Assembly (NCBI GenBank): GCA_017531445.1
Contig: JAFXKZ010000002.1
Coordinates: 823,286-887,285 of the forward strand
Direction: 5' to 3'
Length of the DNA stretch: 64,000 nucleotides
DNA from: Kiritimatiellia bacterium
GTDB lineage: Bacteria; Verrucomicrobiota; Kiritimatiellia; RFP12; DVOR01
Shown: positions 1 to 9,195 of the stretch, in pieces
How positions within the stretch are numbered: the stretch's first letter is position 1
Layout: each line of letters starts with the position of its first letter
Notes under the pieces: model-generated
Database searches by the model: none
Told to the model about the DNA's origin: nothing
The model's input: only the letters and a program-made list of their open reading frames with translations
Translations under genes and position numbers: made by a program

Positions 1-68
1 TCATCAAGGCTTTTTGCCAATCTTTTGCTACACTATTTCCTGAATGGAAGACGAAAGGAACCGCTGTC

Positions 69-1376
69 ATGAGTGGACTTGACTGGGACAAATTGTTAAC
101 CCCCGCACGTGCCCGCCTGAACACCGAGGGGCAACTTGTCCCCTATTTCCAGAATGAACCGCCACCGCGCACACCGGCCGAGGCCGATATCCAGCGTATT
201 CTCTTTTCGGCTCCGTTCAGACGTCTTGCCGGCAAGACGCAAGTCCATCCGTTGGCCAGAGTCGATTACGTACACAATCGCCTGACACATTCGCTGGAAG
301 TGGCGGAAATCGGCACGAGCCTTGCTCAAAGCCTCGCGGCGGCACTCCAACTCTCTCCATCACAAACTCACGCCTGCGCGCTCCATGTCAAAGCAGCAGG
401 GCTGGGGCACGACATCGGCAATCCGCCCTATGGTCATGCCGGCGAGTATGCCATTCAAGCGTGGGTCGCGGCCAACGAGGAGCAGTTGGGCAATCTTTTG
501 GCCGCGGATGCACCCGCGGTTTCAACGGAATCGCCCGCTGCTATCTTGGAGGATTTACGCAAGTTTGACGGCAACGCACAGGCATTCCGTCTGCTCAGCC
601 ACCCGGCCCCGCGTGACGATGCCTATTTCCGCCTTACCTTTGCCAGTCTGGGTGCGCTGATTAAATATCCCAAAACCTCCGCCGAGGCGGAGAATGCCAA
701 GTTCTCCTGCTTTCAGACTTCGCGCGAAATCTTCCACCTCGTCACCCGAACGCTCGGGCTTCATTGCGCAGAGACAGTTTGCCGTCATCCGCTCTCCTAC
801 CTCACCGAGATTGCAGACGACATCTGCTACTGCGTGACCGACTGTGAAGATGCCGTCCTGATGGGAATTCTCGATGCCGAATGCGTCCGCGAATGGTATC
901 TGCAACTGTTCGAATCGCCCACGACTGCCGGAATCAAAGCCGATGCCTCCATCTCATTCCTCAGGGCAAAAGTCATCGGCGATTTGGTGCGCTGCTTTAC
1001 CAACGACCTCGTTACGGCGTTTGAACATCCCGAAACTCTCACATCGTTTGAAGCGACTTCACCCACCTGGGCGCGCCTGCACCAATTGAAAAACAATTAT
1101 AAGGTTGTCTTCGATGACGCGGCGAAAATCCGCAAAGAGCTCCATGCGCAAACCGAAATCCACCGCACATTGGACGCGTTTCTCTCTGTTGTGCAAACGG
1201 TTCACAACGAAAAACCCGCCTATTCCATGGAGCTGCTTCAAAAGTATACCTTTGGGAAAGCCTTCATCCATCAGCACCGTCGCCGTTCAAACGCCTGGTG
1301 GCTACACACCATGCTTGACTCCGTCACCGGCATGACCGATCACTCCCTGCATCAATTCTGCGCGGCACTCCCCTGA
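69..1376 (+). CDS. dgt: dGTP triphosphohydrolase (dGTPase)
   Basis: Predicted to hydrolyse dGTP to deoxyguanosine and triphosphate in the cytoplasm, helping to control dNTP pools. The 435-residue protein shows the HD-domain metal ligands: RLTHSLEV near residue 75 and GHDIGNPPYGH near residue 117, both typical of dGTPases. Length fits the deoxyguanosinetriphosphate triphosphohydrolase-like family. The start is supported by AAAGGA eight bases upstream of the ATG. It stands alone on the plus strand, and its 3' side is a gap with a 22-bp-step repeat array and two perfect hairpins that could stop transcription. Some relatives act on other dNTPs, so substrate is inferred. Confidence 0.93.
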   Translation: MSGLDWDKLLTPARARLNTEGQLVPYFQNEPPPRTPAEADIQRILFSAPFRRLAGKTQVHPLARVDYVHNRLTHSLEVAEIGTSLAQSLAAALQLSPSQTHACALHVKAAGLGHDIGNPPYGHAGEYAIQAWVAANEEQLGNLLAADAPAVSTESPAAILEDLRKFDGNAQAFRLLSHPAPRDDAYFRLTFASLGALIKYPKTSAEAENAKFSCFQTSREIFHLVTRTLGLHCAETVCRHPLSYLTEIADDICYCVTDCEDAVLMGILDAECVREWYLQLFESPTTAGIKADASISFLRAKVIGDLVRCFTNDLVTAFEHPETLTSFEATSPTWARLHQLKNNYKVVFDDAAKIRKELHAQTEIHRTLDAFLSVVQTVHNEKPAYSMELLQKYTFGKAFIHQHRRRSNAWWLHTMLDSVTGMTDHSLHQFCAALP

Positions 1377-1507
1377 CCTGCCCCATCGGGAAACACGTAT
1401 TGCGCCACCACCGCAAAACCGTGCCTTCAATCGCCATTTTTGCCGCTTTCATTCGCCCACCTGTGTTCTACCGGATTGTTCCTTGCCGCCGACCCGGGCA
1501 CTCCGGT

Positions 1508-1604
1508 TTTCAACATGGGCGAAAGTGCCCCCTCAATGTCGCCCATGTTGAAAGCGAAGATCGGCGATGTTGAGGAGCAACATCGCCGATCTTTCTTTGG
1601 GAGG
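1508..1604. repeat. 22-bp-step array, copy A, with two perfect hairpins
   Basis: Heptamers TGGGCGA (1516), TCGCCCA (1539), TCGGCGA (1561) and TCGCCGA (1583) are spaced 23, 22 and 22 bp apart. Two perfect inverted repeats are built from them: 15-bp arms at 1508-1522 and 1539-1553 (16-base loop), and 15-bp arms at 1558-1572 and 1578-1592 (5-base loop), the latter followed on the plus strand by TTCTTT. The array sits between the convergent ends of dgt and the radical SAM gene, so it may also work as a bidirectional terminator. Confidence 0.85.
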
Positions 1605-1619
1605 TGCACGGAACGTGCC

Positions 1620-2582
1620 TCATGCCTCCGGCACAGACGATTGACACGCCCGCAGGCCTGCCGCCCGGGCAAGGCAACAGGGTCCGCCATTGAGCGCGGC
1701 ATAGCGTTTGCTTGCCGCCAGCGTCGCCGGAAGATTGCAATTGAAATCGCGAATATTGCCCAAGTGAAGCGGATAAAATCCGCACGGTTGCAAATCGCCC
1801 CGATGGCTGAGGAAGAGGAATCCTGCTCCAGCCATGCATCCATTGCAGGGGCTTTTGGGCGGATGGGAGCGTTGGGCAGCCACTTGCAGAATGCGCGGTT
1901 CGCAAGTGACATGAATCGGCAGCAGCCCTTCATCATCCAGGATCAGCAATTCGTTCAGCGCGGTTTCAGTTTCGGCATCGGTGAGACATTGCGCGGAAAG
2001 TGCCGCTCCCCGCCCCACAGGGACGAGGAAAAATACATCCAACCGCGTGGCACCTTGCGCCAAAGCAAAGTCACGCATAGCGCGCAGGTGCGGCAATCCG
2101 GCGCGTGTAAGCGTATGATTCACCTGAAAAGGCATCCCGGCCTCCCGCGCAGCCTGCATTGCAGCAGACGCCATTTGAAAGGCTCCGGGCACACCGCGGA
2201 AGGCGTCGTGCGTGGCCGCATCCGCGCCATCGATGCTGAGCGAAATTGCACGGATGCCGGCCGCTTTCAGCTGTTGCAAGCGTGCGGCCGTGGCGAAACG
2301 CCCGCAAGGGGCCAACACTGAAGGGAATCCACAGCGGTGCGCATGGCGGACGATCGTCTCCAAATCCTCCCGGTACATCGGTTCGCCCCCGGTGAAAATC
2401 AACATCGGCAAACGTGCGCCGTCACGCCGTGCCGCCACAAGCGAATCCAGCACCTGAAACGCCTCTTCGGTGGTCAATTCCCCGGCGTAATCTTCATTTC
2501 GCGAAGCCCCCCGGCAATGTTGACAGGCCATCGGGCAGCGGCGTGTAATTTCCCATGCAATCGCATGAAGCGGTTTATTCAT
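1620..2582 (-). CDS. radical SAM/SPASM-like protein
   Basis: A radical S-adenosylmethionine enzyme of unknown substrate. The N terminus carries the iron-sulfur motif CPMACQHC (CxxxCxxC) at about residues 14-21, followed by the GGEP motif near residue 61. The C-terminal third has a cysteine set (CNGCMAGAG, QPCGFYPL, CCLARAAGLRAC) resembling a SPASM or twitch domain holding further clusters. The layout matches the heme d1/AdoMet-dependent 'heme biosynthesis-like' and peptide-maturase group, but no peptide substrate or heme gene is nearby. The chosen ATG overlaps the stop of the upstream HAD gene (ATGAATAA), indicating translational coupling. It is the last gene of the topA-to-radical-SAM run. 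Confidence 0.85.
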   Translation of the reverse strand: MNKPLHAIAWEITRRCPMACQHCRGASRNEDYAGELTTEEAFQVLDSLVAARRDGARLPMLIFTGGEPMYREDLETIVRHAHRCGFPSVLAPCGRFATAARLQQLKAAGIRAISLSIDGADAATHDAFRGVPGAFQMASAAMQAAREAGMPFQVNHTLTRAGLPHLRAMRDFALAQGATRLDVFFLVPVGRGAALSAQCLTDAETETALNELLILDDEGLLPIHVTCEPRILQVAAQRSHPPKSPCNGCMAGAGFLFLSHRGDLQPCGFYPLHLGNIRDFNCNLPATLAASKRYAALNGGPCCLARAAGLRACQSSVPEA

Positions 2583-3252
2583 TGCACCATTTCTCCACTG
2601 TGGCGAACACCTCATCCAAGTGTGTAAAATCCTCTACGAGCGCATCTGCTCCGGCCCGGCGAAGCGTGGCCGCATCCACCCACCCGGTGGCCACCGCCAG
2701 ACACGGCAGCCCGGCGTGGTGCGCCGCCTGAATATCCTTGGGCGTATCGCCAATCAGCAACCGGGGGGTTGCCCCGAAATCCGCAGCGCGTTGGCAGGCA
2801 ATCTGTGCCAGCACATTGCGATCGGCATGATCGCTGGCATAACTTCCGAAAGAGAAGGCTTCAGCAAGCCCTGAATGCGTCAATTTGCTCCAGGCAGTCG
2901 TACGCAGATTTCCGGTAACGAGGCCCAGCACAAAGCCCCGTTGCGTCAAAGCGTCCAGAAGCGTCCGCACACCGGGATAGACCTGAATCGCGTTGGGCGC
3001 ACGCAGACGGCGGTCGAGTGCTTCGGTAAGCCGCACAGCGAAATACTCCTCCTTCGCCGGCGTGGAGCTTACACCCTGCTGATGCGCCAGCTCGCGGATG
3101 ATCGCCGTATCGGTCGCTCCAACAAAGGAAACCGAATCCATGTCCACAGCCACACCGTAAGCCTCGGCAAAGGCCTCGGCGAAAGCCGGTCGCCCCAATC
3201 CCTTGGCATAGAGCAAGGTGCCATCGATATCAAAGAGAATGGCGGGTTTCAT
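2575..3252 (-). CDS. HAD-superfamily hydrolase, phosphoglycolate phosphatase-like
   Basis: A 225-residue cytoplasmic phosphatase of haloacid dehalogenase subfamily I. Motif I is DIDGTLL at residues 7-13 (nucleophile and acid/base aspartates), motif II is LVTGN, and motif IV is GDTPKDI. An alpha-helical cap lies between motifs I and II, as in phosphoglycolate phosphatase (Gph) and pyrophosphatase PpaX. The exact substrate cannot be read from sequence. The ATG at 3252 overlaps the stop of the upstream alpha/beta hydrolase as TGATG, and the end overlaps the radical SAM start by eight bases. Confidence 0.9.
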   Translation of the reverse strand: MKPAILFDIDGTLLYAKGLGRPAFAEAFAEAYGVAVDMDSVSFVGATDTAIIRELAHQQGVSSTPAKEEYFAVRLTEALDRRLRAPNAIQVYPGVRTLLDALTQRGFVLGLVTGNLRTTAWSKLTHSGLAEAFSFGSYASDHADRNVLAQIACQRAADFGATPRLLIGDTPKDIQAAHHAGLPCLAVATGWVDAATLRRAGADALVEDFTHLDEVFATVEKWCNE

Positions 3253-4187
3253 CACGTTTCATCCAAGAGGCGTTCCAGATTGATCTTCCAATCCACGGCA
3301 TTTGTCAGCGCGTGGCTGGAGCGCGGATTCTCTGCCCAAAGCACACGCGCCTGCGGATAACGCCGCAGCACAGGCGCATTGCGCACCACCGTATCGCGCT
3401 GCGAGAGCAAGAGGGTTATCGGGCAGGCGGGCGGTTGCGAAGCAAGCTTTTCAGGCACGGCCAACGCCGAAGCAAAGGTGCGCGTAGGGATGACGCGACG
3501 AACGCGATAAAACGTTTCGGGGTCGCCTTTCCCATGACGATTGACGGGAAACCAGGTCAGCGTGAAGGGCCACAAAAAGCACACCCGGTGCAAACCGTAG
3601 AGCAACCGCGAACAAAAGACCCCCATGTGGGGTTCCAAAAAGGGTGCCCAGAGCACCAGACGCGCCACGGCTTCGCGTTGAGCAGCGACCAGACAGAGCG
3701 CGCCCCCCATGGAATGGCCCCATAATTCCACATGATCAGCCGAGCGTTTCGCACGGAGAATTGCCGCATGAATCGTGGAAAGCCATGCGTCAGATGCGGC
3801 AGAAAGATTTATTTCCGGCACGATGACGCGCCACCCGCGCGCCGCCAGAGCCTCGGCCTCCCGTTGCCATGCCAATGGCGTATCGGCAAAGCCATGCACC
3901 AGAATCGCACACTTTTCAGCTTCAGGTGCGCCCATTTCAATTGTTTCCGTTGGCGACAACGCACGGTCGCGGCGGCACCATTCAATCACAAGGAGGTAGA
4001 GCACCTGCACCGAAAGGTAAGCGCACCACGCCACTTTTGCTGCGTAAGCGCATCCGCACAACGGCAAAATGAAAAGGAAAGACGGCAATAAAAGCCCCGG
4101 CAGCGCGAAGCGGATCCAAGCGCAAGCGGCTGAAAGGAGGCGTTGCCCTCCGGAAGCTCCGGCGGTTGCTTCAGGCGCAGCAGTCAT
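3252..4187 (-). CDS. membrane-anchored alpha/beta hydrolase
   Basis: A 311-residue serine hydrolase. The first about 75 residues contain two hydrophobic segments ([21 protein letters not shown] and [19 protein letters not shown]) that probably anchor it in the inner membrane. The catalytic domain has the oxyanion region LVHGFADTP, nucleophile elbow GHSMGG, a candidate acid in LLSQRDTVV, and a candidate histidine in SSHALTN. Family members are carboxylesterases, lipases or peptidases, and the substrate is unknown. It overlaps the upstream PLPBP gene by ATGA and the downstream HAD gene by TGATG, so all three are probably co-translated. Confidence 0.85.
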   Translation of the reverse strand: MTAAPEATAGASGGQRLLSAACAWIRFALPGLLLPSFLFILPLCGCAYAAKVAWCAYLSVQVLYLLVIEWCRRDRALSPTETIEMGAPEAEKCAILVHGFADTPLAWQREAEALAARGWRVIVPEINLSAASDAWLSTIHAAILRAKRSADHVELWGHSMGGALCLVAAQREAVARLVLWAPFLEPHMGVFCSRLLYGLHRVCFLWPFTLTWFPVNRHGKGDPETFYRVRRVIPTRTFASALAVPEKLASQPPACPITLLLSQRDTVVRNAPVLRRYPQARVLWAENPRSSHALTNAVDWKINLERLLDET

Positions 4188-4918
4188 AGCATCCCGGAGG
4201 TTGTATCGGCATCAGCGGCAGGACGTTTGACAATCGGCCGCGCCCCAAAGAGTGCCGTACCAATGCGGACATCGGTTGCACCTTCCTCAATGGCAATCTC
4301 GAAATCTCCGGTCATCCCCATGGAAAGATGCGGAAGCGTAATATCAAAGCGCGCTTCCAACTCGTCGCGCAACGTGCGCAACCGGGCAAAATGCGGGCGG
4401 GAATGCTCAGGCTCCGGGTCGAAAGGAGCCATGGTCATCAAGCCGCTGAGCGTCAGGGCGTGTGCATGTTCCAGAATGTGTTCCACCAGAGGAAACGTCG
4501 CTTCAGGCGTTGCGCCATATTTGGACACCTCTCCGGAGACATTCACTTCCAGATAGATTTCCGGTCGCGTTCCGGCCTGACGGGCAGCGGATTCCAATGT
4601 ATCAAAGAGTTTGATGCTGTCGACCGAATGAATGGTTTCAAAGAGACGCACCGCGTGACGCGCCTTGTTGCTCTGCAAATGCCCGATGAGTTGCCACCGC
4701 GCACAGGAAGGCGAAAGCGGAATCTTCCACGCAGCTTCCTGCACCTTATTCTCGCCAAACAACATCATCCCTGCCGCAACGGCATCACGCACCGTCTCAG
4801 GACCATGCGTCTTTGTTACGGCAATCAACGACACCTCTTCGGGCGAACGCCCGGCGCGTTTCGCAGCCGCAACCATCCGTTCCTGTACAGATTCATAGAG
4901 CGGAAGGAGATCATTCAT
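4184..4918 (-). CDS. YggS/PLPBP-family pyridoxal phosphate-binding protein
   Basis: A PLP homeostasis protein of the YggS/PROSC family, which binds pyridoxal 5'-phosphate but has no known enzyme activity. The PLP lysine lies in LIAVTKTHG (about residue 36), followed by [11 protein letters not shown] and the barrel motifs [36 protein letters not shown] and [28 protein letters not shown], which are the family hallmarks. The ATG at 4918 ([11 protein letters not shown]) fits the family's N terminus, with GGCAAACTCC-type spacing to the thioesterase stop 11 bases upstream. It sits inside the topA-to-radical-SAM transcription unit. Confidence 0.95.
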   Translation of the reverse strand: MNDLLPLYESVQERMVAAAKRAGRSPEEVSLIAVTKTHGPETVRDAVAAGMMLFGENKVQEAAWKIPLSPSCARWQLIGHLQSNKARHAVRLFETIHSVDSIKLFDTLESAARQAGTRPEIYLEVNVSGEVSKYGATPEATFPLVEHILEHAHALTLSGLMTMAPFDPEPEHSRPHFARLRTLRDELEARFDITLPHLSMGMTGDFEIAIEEGATDVRIGTALFGARPIVKRPAADADTTSGML

Positions 4919-4929
4919 CGGCAAACTCC

Positions 4930-5334
4930 TCACTTGAAGAACTGACGCATCGCCAAAGGCGGACGGCAAGGCTGGTGCGAGTCGGAAGTGATAAACGCCA
5001 GCGTTGTGGTGCCGTCCAGCACCAATTCACCCGCCGGATTCACCACCTCGTAACGGAACTTGATCCGGGAACGCACCGGCTCTTCCACGTACACGTGAAT
5101 CGTCAGCACTTCATCGTAAAACGCCGACCGGTGATAATTCAGATTCACATTCACAATCGGCGTCATGACACCGGCCGCTTCCATGTCGGCATATGAGCCA
5201 TTCCCGGTGGCACGCAAGGCCTCTCCACGCGCTTCTTCAAGATAAAGCAGATAGTTGCCATGCCAACAAACCCCCATCTGATCGGTCTCTGCATAACGGA
5301 CGCGAACGTGATGTTCGTAATGATAAGGCAGCAT
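4930..5334 (-). CDS. YbgC-type acyl-CoA thioesterase (hotdog fold)
   Basis: A 134-residue hotdog-fold thioesterase predicted to hydrolyse short acyl-CoA. The N-terminal motif VRYAETDQMGVCWHGNYLLYLEEAR is the 4-hydroxybenzoyl-CoA thioesterase/YbgC active-site stretch, with the catalytic aspartate in ETDQMG. In proteobacteria ybgC is linked to tol-pal, but no tol gene is visible here. It lies between topA and the PLPBP gene on the minus strand. Confidence 0.9.
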   Translation of the reverse strand: MLPYHYEHHVRVRYAETDQMGVCWHGNYLLYLEEARGEALRATGNGSYADMEAAGVMTPIVNVNLNYHRSAFYDEVLTIHVYVEEPVRSRIKFRYEVVNPAGELVLDGTTTLAFITSDSHQPCRPPLAMRQFFK

Positions 5335-5373
5335 AAATCCTCCCGGTAATCAATGACAAGCGGATGAAACCCC

Positions 5374-5407
5374 GTGCAGAATCCACGCCGGTTGCGCAGA
5401 TTCTGCC
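5374..5407 (-). terminator. possible hairpin downstream of topA
   Basis: Perfect 8-bp arms GCAGAATC (5376-5383) and GATTCTGC (5399-5406) with a 15-base loop sit just after the topA stop. On the minus strand it is followed only by a weak T run (GGGGTTTC), so termination would be partial. Confidence 0.35.
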
Positions 5408-5418
5408 CCGAAAACACC

Positions 5419-7866
5419 TTATGACTTCGCAGAGGAAGCCCGCTTTTTGGAAGTCGGTTTCTTCGATGAAGTCGCACGCGATGCGGCTGGTTCCTTAATC
5501 ATATGCTTCGCTGCCAACGCCGCATACGCCGGAATCTGTTCCCGATAACCGCGAAGCAGCTTTTTCAACGCCTCGAACTGGCGTTCGGTCAGGAAGCGTT
5601 TTTCAGACAGTTGAAGGCGTAAACTTTCCACAAAATCCCGATCATCGTATACGCGCTTTCCACGCTTAATCGGTTCATTCCAGACGGTAACCGAATCCAA
5701 CGCTGTCAGCAATTCCATGGAAGCTGCTTCGTTCTCCGGACGCTCTTCTTCCGTCTCTCCAGCGGAAATTTTGCGCAAAATAGCCAACTGTTTGGGCGAA
5801 AGCGTCTTCTTTTCTGCATATTGCTGCTTCAAAGAACGGACAAACTTCGCCTCCCATTCATTCAGCGAACGCCCTTCCAAAAGCGCGAAAGATTTCTCCA
5901 CCTCCGTCACGTCCACCGAGCTTGGCACCTCGCCAATGGCCATGTCCACGCCCGGCAATTGATCGCGATAACTCAATGCCATGCGGACAAGTGTGGCCAA
6001 TTGCGGCTTGGTAATCGCCTCAGTTGCGCACATATCCTCGTAAAACTTCCTGTCATCCCAGACAACTTTGCCATTCTTTCCAATCGTTGAAGCTTTCCAC
6101 TCCCGCACTTGGGCAAGCTGTTCAAGCACCGCCTTTACGCGGCGGGCATCGGCACGGAGCCAATCAATCAGCTTCTCGTTGAAAGCCCGCACTTCCTCTA
6201 CCCACTTCTTATTGCCGCCGGCGATAAGATCCAACGCATCCTCCATCTGCCCGGTGAATTCGACATTAACAAAGTCCGGTACTTCCGTCAAAAGATAGTC
6301 AATCGCCGCAAGACCGGTATCGGTAGGGGTCAAAACGTGTCCCTTACCGCTATTGACATAATCCCGGTCCAGGAGCGTACGGATGGTCGCAGCATACGTT
6401 GACGGACGGCCGATTCCCTTCTCTTCCAGGTCTTTTACCAGCGAAGCTTCATTGTAACGTGCCGGAGGCTGGGTTTCTTTGCTGGTGCAACGCCACTCCA
6501 AACAGGTGATGACATCGCCTTTATCAAGATTGGGCAGCTGCCGCGTATCGCCGTCTTCCAAATCCGAACGGGTGTTCGGCCACACCGCCAGATAGCCTTT
6601 GAAGATGGTCTTGGAGGCGGTTGCCGAAAAACGGTATTCACGCTTGAGTGCAGGCGGTTCTTCAGGAGCGAAGAAGATGGTTGTGCGTTCGATTTGCGCA
6701 GGTGCCATCTGACTGGCCATAAATCTCCGCCAGATAAGATCGTAAAGCCGTGCCTGGCGCGGATCGGCATCGGCTTCAAGCGCATTGCGCGTGATATCTG
6801 TCGGACGGATAGGCTCGTGGGCTTCCTGCGCGTTTTTTACCTTTGTCGTGTAGAAATTCGGCGATGGCGGAAGGTAATTCGCTCCAAAGAGCCGTGTAAT
6901 TTCCTCCATTACCGAAGCACGAATGGTGTTACTGACCGACATTCCATCCGTACGCATATAGGTTATCAGCCCCTCTTCGTAGAGCCGTTGCGCCAATTGC
7001 ATTGTCTGATCCGGAGAATATCCCAGATGGGTTGCGGCGGCCTGCTGCAGCGTTGAGGTAATGAACGGCGGTTGAGGTTTCTTGCCCAACACTTTACGTT
7101 CCACTGCGACAACCGTTGCATTCCGGGCACGGAGATCTTCCAGATAGTCTTCTGCAAGGGCTCGTTCCGGCACACCATAGATTTCCTTGTCGGCCACCAT
7201 GAATTTCGGTGTCTTGCCATCTACAGCGCAAAGTTGTGCTTCAAAGGTGACCCCTTTCTTGAGAATGGCACTCACCACGTGGTAAGGCGTCGGGCGAAAA
7301 TCACGGATGGCGCGCTCGCGATCCACAATCAAACGCAATGCCACCGACTGTACGCGTCCTGCGCTTTTTGCGCCCTGCACCGCATTGGCAATGAGTTTGG
7401 AAAGGCGGAACCCTGACAGGCGGTCTTCAATACGCCGGGCCTGCTGGGCATCTACAAGGTGCTGATCAATCACCGAAGGCTTTTCCAATGCGGCCAACAC
7501 GGCAGATTTCGTAATTTCATTGTAGCGGATACGATAGAATTTCCGCTCGCCCGGAAGGTCTTTCAACACTTCATACAAATGCCACGCAATGCTTTCTCCT
7601 TCCCGGTCAGGGTCGCTTGCCAAATAAACTGTGTCCACTTTGGCGGCGGCTTTGCGCAAATCGTCTACGATTTTCTTCTTATCTTTGGGGACTTCATAGT
7701 TGGGAGCGAAATCTTTTGCCACATTCACGCCAAGCACATACTTCGGCAAATCGCGGATATGTCCCACAGAGGCCAACACTTCCGTGCCGGGATTGACGTA
7801 CGATTTTATCTTTTTAGCCTTTGCAGGCGACTCGACAATAATCAGAGAGGTAACTTTTTTGGCCAT
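5419..7866 (-). CDS. topA: DNA topoisomerase I (type IA)
   Basis: Relaxes negative supercoils through a 5'-phosphotyrosine intermediate. The N-terminal TOPRIM domain starts SLIIVESPAKAKKIKSYV and includes LASDPDREGESIAWHL. The catalytic tyrosine is Y303 in GLITYMRTDGMS. The protein (815 residues from the ATG at 7866, which has GGAAG nine bases upstream) lacks the CxxC zinc fingers normally found C-terminally. Instead the last about 230 residues contain two copies of a module with the pattern W..(G)K.V.DDR.F.E...(L)T..Q...L......YR(D/E)Q(L/I)P, plus a half copy, ending in a Lys/Ser-rich tail (SSKKPTSKKRASSAKS). A terminal basic tail is common in PVC and chlamydial topoisomerases. Confidence 0.96.
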   Translation of the reverse strand: MAKKVTSLIIVESPAKAKKIKSYVNPGTEVLASVGHIRDLPKYVLGVNVAKDFAPNYEVPKDKKKIVDDLRKAAAKVDTVYLASDPDREGESIAWHLYEVLKDLPGERKFYRIRYNEITKSAVLAALEKPSVIDQHLVDAQQARRIEDRLSGFRLSKLIANAVQGAKSAGRVQSVALRLIVDRERAIRDFRPTPYHVVSAILKKGVTFEAQLCAVDGKTPKFMVADKEIYGVPERALAEDYLEDLRARNATVVAVERKVLGKKPQPPFITSTLQQAAATHLGYSPDQTMQLAQRLYEEGLITYMRTDGMSVSNTIRASVMEEITRLFGANYLPPSPNFYTTKVKNAQEAHEPIRPTDITRNALEADADPRQARLYDLIWRRFMASQMAPAQIERTTIFFAPEEPPALKREYRFSATASKTIFKGYLAVWPNTRSDLEDGDTRQLPNLDKGDVITCLEWRCTSKETQPPARYNEASLVKDLEEKGIGRPSTYAATIRTLLDRDYVNSGKGHVLTPTDTGLAAIDYLLTEVPDFVNVEFTGQMEDALDLIAGGNKKWVEEVRAFNEKLIDWLRADARRVKAVLEQLAQVREWKASTIGKNGKVVWDDRKFYEDMCATEAITKPQLATLVRMALSYRDQLPGVDMAIGEVPSSVDVTEVEKSFALLEGRSLNEWEAKFVRSLKQQYAEKKTLSPKQLAILRKISAGETEEERPENEAASMELLTALDSVTVWNEPIKRGKRVYDDRDFVESLRLQLSEKRFLTERQFEALKKLLRGYREQIPAYAALAAKHMIKEPAASRATSSKKPTSKKRASSAKS

Positions 7867-7950
7867 CGAGGGGCTTCCTTTCATTCCATTACATATAGCA
7901 ATAACACGCCTGCAATTCTTTTGGCAAGCACTTTTTTCTGTGTCTTTCCT

Positions 7951-7971
7951 ATACTATAAATATTATAGTAT
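7951..7971. promoter_or_regulatory. AT-rich palindrome upstream of topA
   Basis: A perfect dyad with 9-bp arms (ATACTATAA and TTATAGTAT) and a 3-base centre. Read on the minus strand it contains TATAAT (7962-7967), 95 bases before the topA start, so it is a candidate -10 region embedded in an operator-like palindrome. The matching -35 (CTGTAA) is poor. Confidence 0.45.
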
Positions 7972-8049
7972 AAGGCGGCAGAGGTTACAGGATTCCGGCT
8001 TTTTTACGCCCAAGTTGCGCAGCAATCTGCCCGCGCAAGCACCCTCTGC

Positions 8050-9132
8050 TCAAAGCCGTTGACCGTTGCGAGGGTCGAACAATCGTATTTTTTCCAATTG
8101 CAAGCGCAGCCAACGCCGCTGACCATGCCGCACAGCCCAATCGGGAGTAGTCCGGGCCGTCAGGCGCACGTTGTCTATCTTGAAGTGGACATACGCCTCT
8201 GCCCCCATCTGCTCAATGATATCCACTTCTGCCAAAAGCGTATTGGCTTCTTCGCGCTCCAAACAGGCGGCCATCAGATGTTCCGGGCGGATTCCCATAA
8301 GCACCTTTTGTCCGCTTGCCAAATCTGCTCCGCCATTTCCTGCCGGAAGCGTCAACGTCCCGGCACCGCACTGCAACACACCCGGTGCCACCACTTCCAT
8401 CGGAAGCAGATTCATCGGGGGCGTACCGATAAATCCTGCCGCAAACGCATTGGCCGGTTCATTATAGAGCGTTACGGGATCTGCCACTTGACGGATGCGC
8501 CCATGCTCCATCACCACGATACGATCGCCAAGGGTCATCGCCTCGGTTTGGTCATGGGTCACATAGAGAATGGTCGCGTTCAACCGCAAATGGAGCCGAT
8601 GGATCTCCTCACGCATCTCCACACGCATCTTCGCATCCAGATTCGACAACGGTTCATCAAAGAGGAAGACTTTCGGCTGACGCACAATCGCTCTTCCCAG
8701 TGCCACGCGCTGACGTTGCCCCCCGCTCAATTGTTTGGGCAACCGCGACAGATAGGGTTTTAAGCCCAATACTTCCGCCGCTTCATCAATGCGCTGCTCT
8801 ATTTCCCGCTTCGGCGTATGGCGCAATTTCAATCCGAAGGCCATATTCTCTTTCACCGTCATATGCGGGTAAAGCGCGTAGTTCTGGAACACCATCGCGA
8901 TATCACGCGCCTTGGGGGGCAACGCATTCACGACCTGCCCATCAATGGAAATCGTCCCGGAAGAAATCTCTTCCAACCCGGCCACCATCCGCAGCGTTGT
9001 GCTCTTGCCGCAGCCGGAAGGCCCTACCAATACCAGAAACTCGCGGTCGCGGATGGTCAAATCGAAATCTTCAACCGCCACCGCTCCGTTAGGATAGACC
9101 TTACGGACATGCGAGAGTGTCACTTCAGCCAT
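8050..9132 (-). CDS. ABC transporter ATPase, MalK/UgpC/MsmK-type
   Basis: ATP-binding subunit of a sugar or glycerol-phosphate importer. Visible motifs are Walker A GPSGCGKST, the Q-loop region, signature LSGGQRQRVALGRA, Walker B VFLFDEPLSNLDAKM and the H-loop YVTHDQTEAMTLGD. A C-terminal TOBE-type regulatory domain follows, as in MalK, UgpC and MsmK (360-380 residues). The start at MAEVTLSHVRKVYPNG fits the family; the nearest purine-rich box (GGAAAG) is about 18 bases upstream, so initiation is less certain. No permease or binding protein is adjacent. In streptococci MsmK is a shared ATPase energising several transporters, which could be the case here (inference). Confidence 0.93.
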   Translation of the reverse strand: MAEVTLSHVRKVYPNGAVAVEDFDLTIRDREFLVLVGPSGCGKSTTLRMVAGLEEISSGTISIDGQVVNALPPKARDIAMVFQNYALYPHMTVKENMAFGLKLRHTPKREIEQRIDEAAEVLGLKPYLSRLPKQLSGGQRQRVALGRAIVRQPKVFLFDEPLSNLDAKMRVEMREEIHRLHLRLNATILYVTHDQTEAMTLGDRIVVMEHGRIRQVADPVTLYNEPANAFAAGFIGTPPMNLLPMEVVAPGVLQCGAGTLTLPAGNGGADLASGQKVLMGIRPEHLMAACLEREEANTLLAEVDIIEQMGAEAYVHFKIDNVRLTARTTPDWAVRHGQRRWLRLQLEKIRLFDPRNGQRL

Positions 9133-9195
9133 TGCAGCGTGTATGCATTCTTTCCGCGGGTGCCGGCACCGTTCAACAGGCAGCACCCGCGCTGT

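Noticed and set aside
1440-2321. 293-residue plus-strand frame antisense to the radical SAM gene
   Set aside because: Shadow frame: runs through the repeat array and the opposite strand of a real gene, with no RBS or domain.
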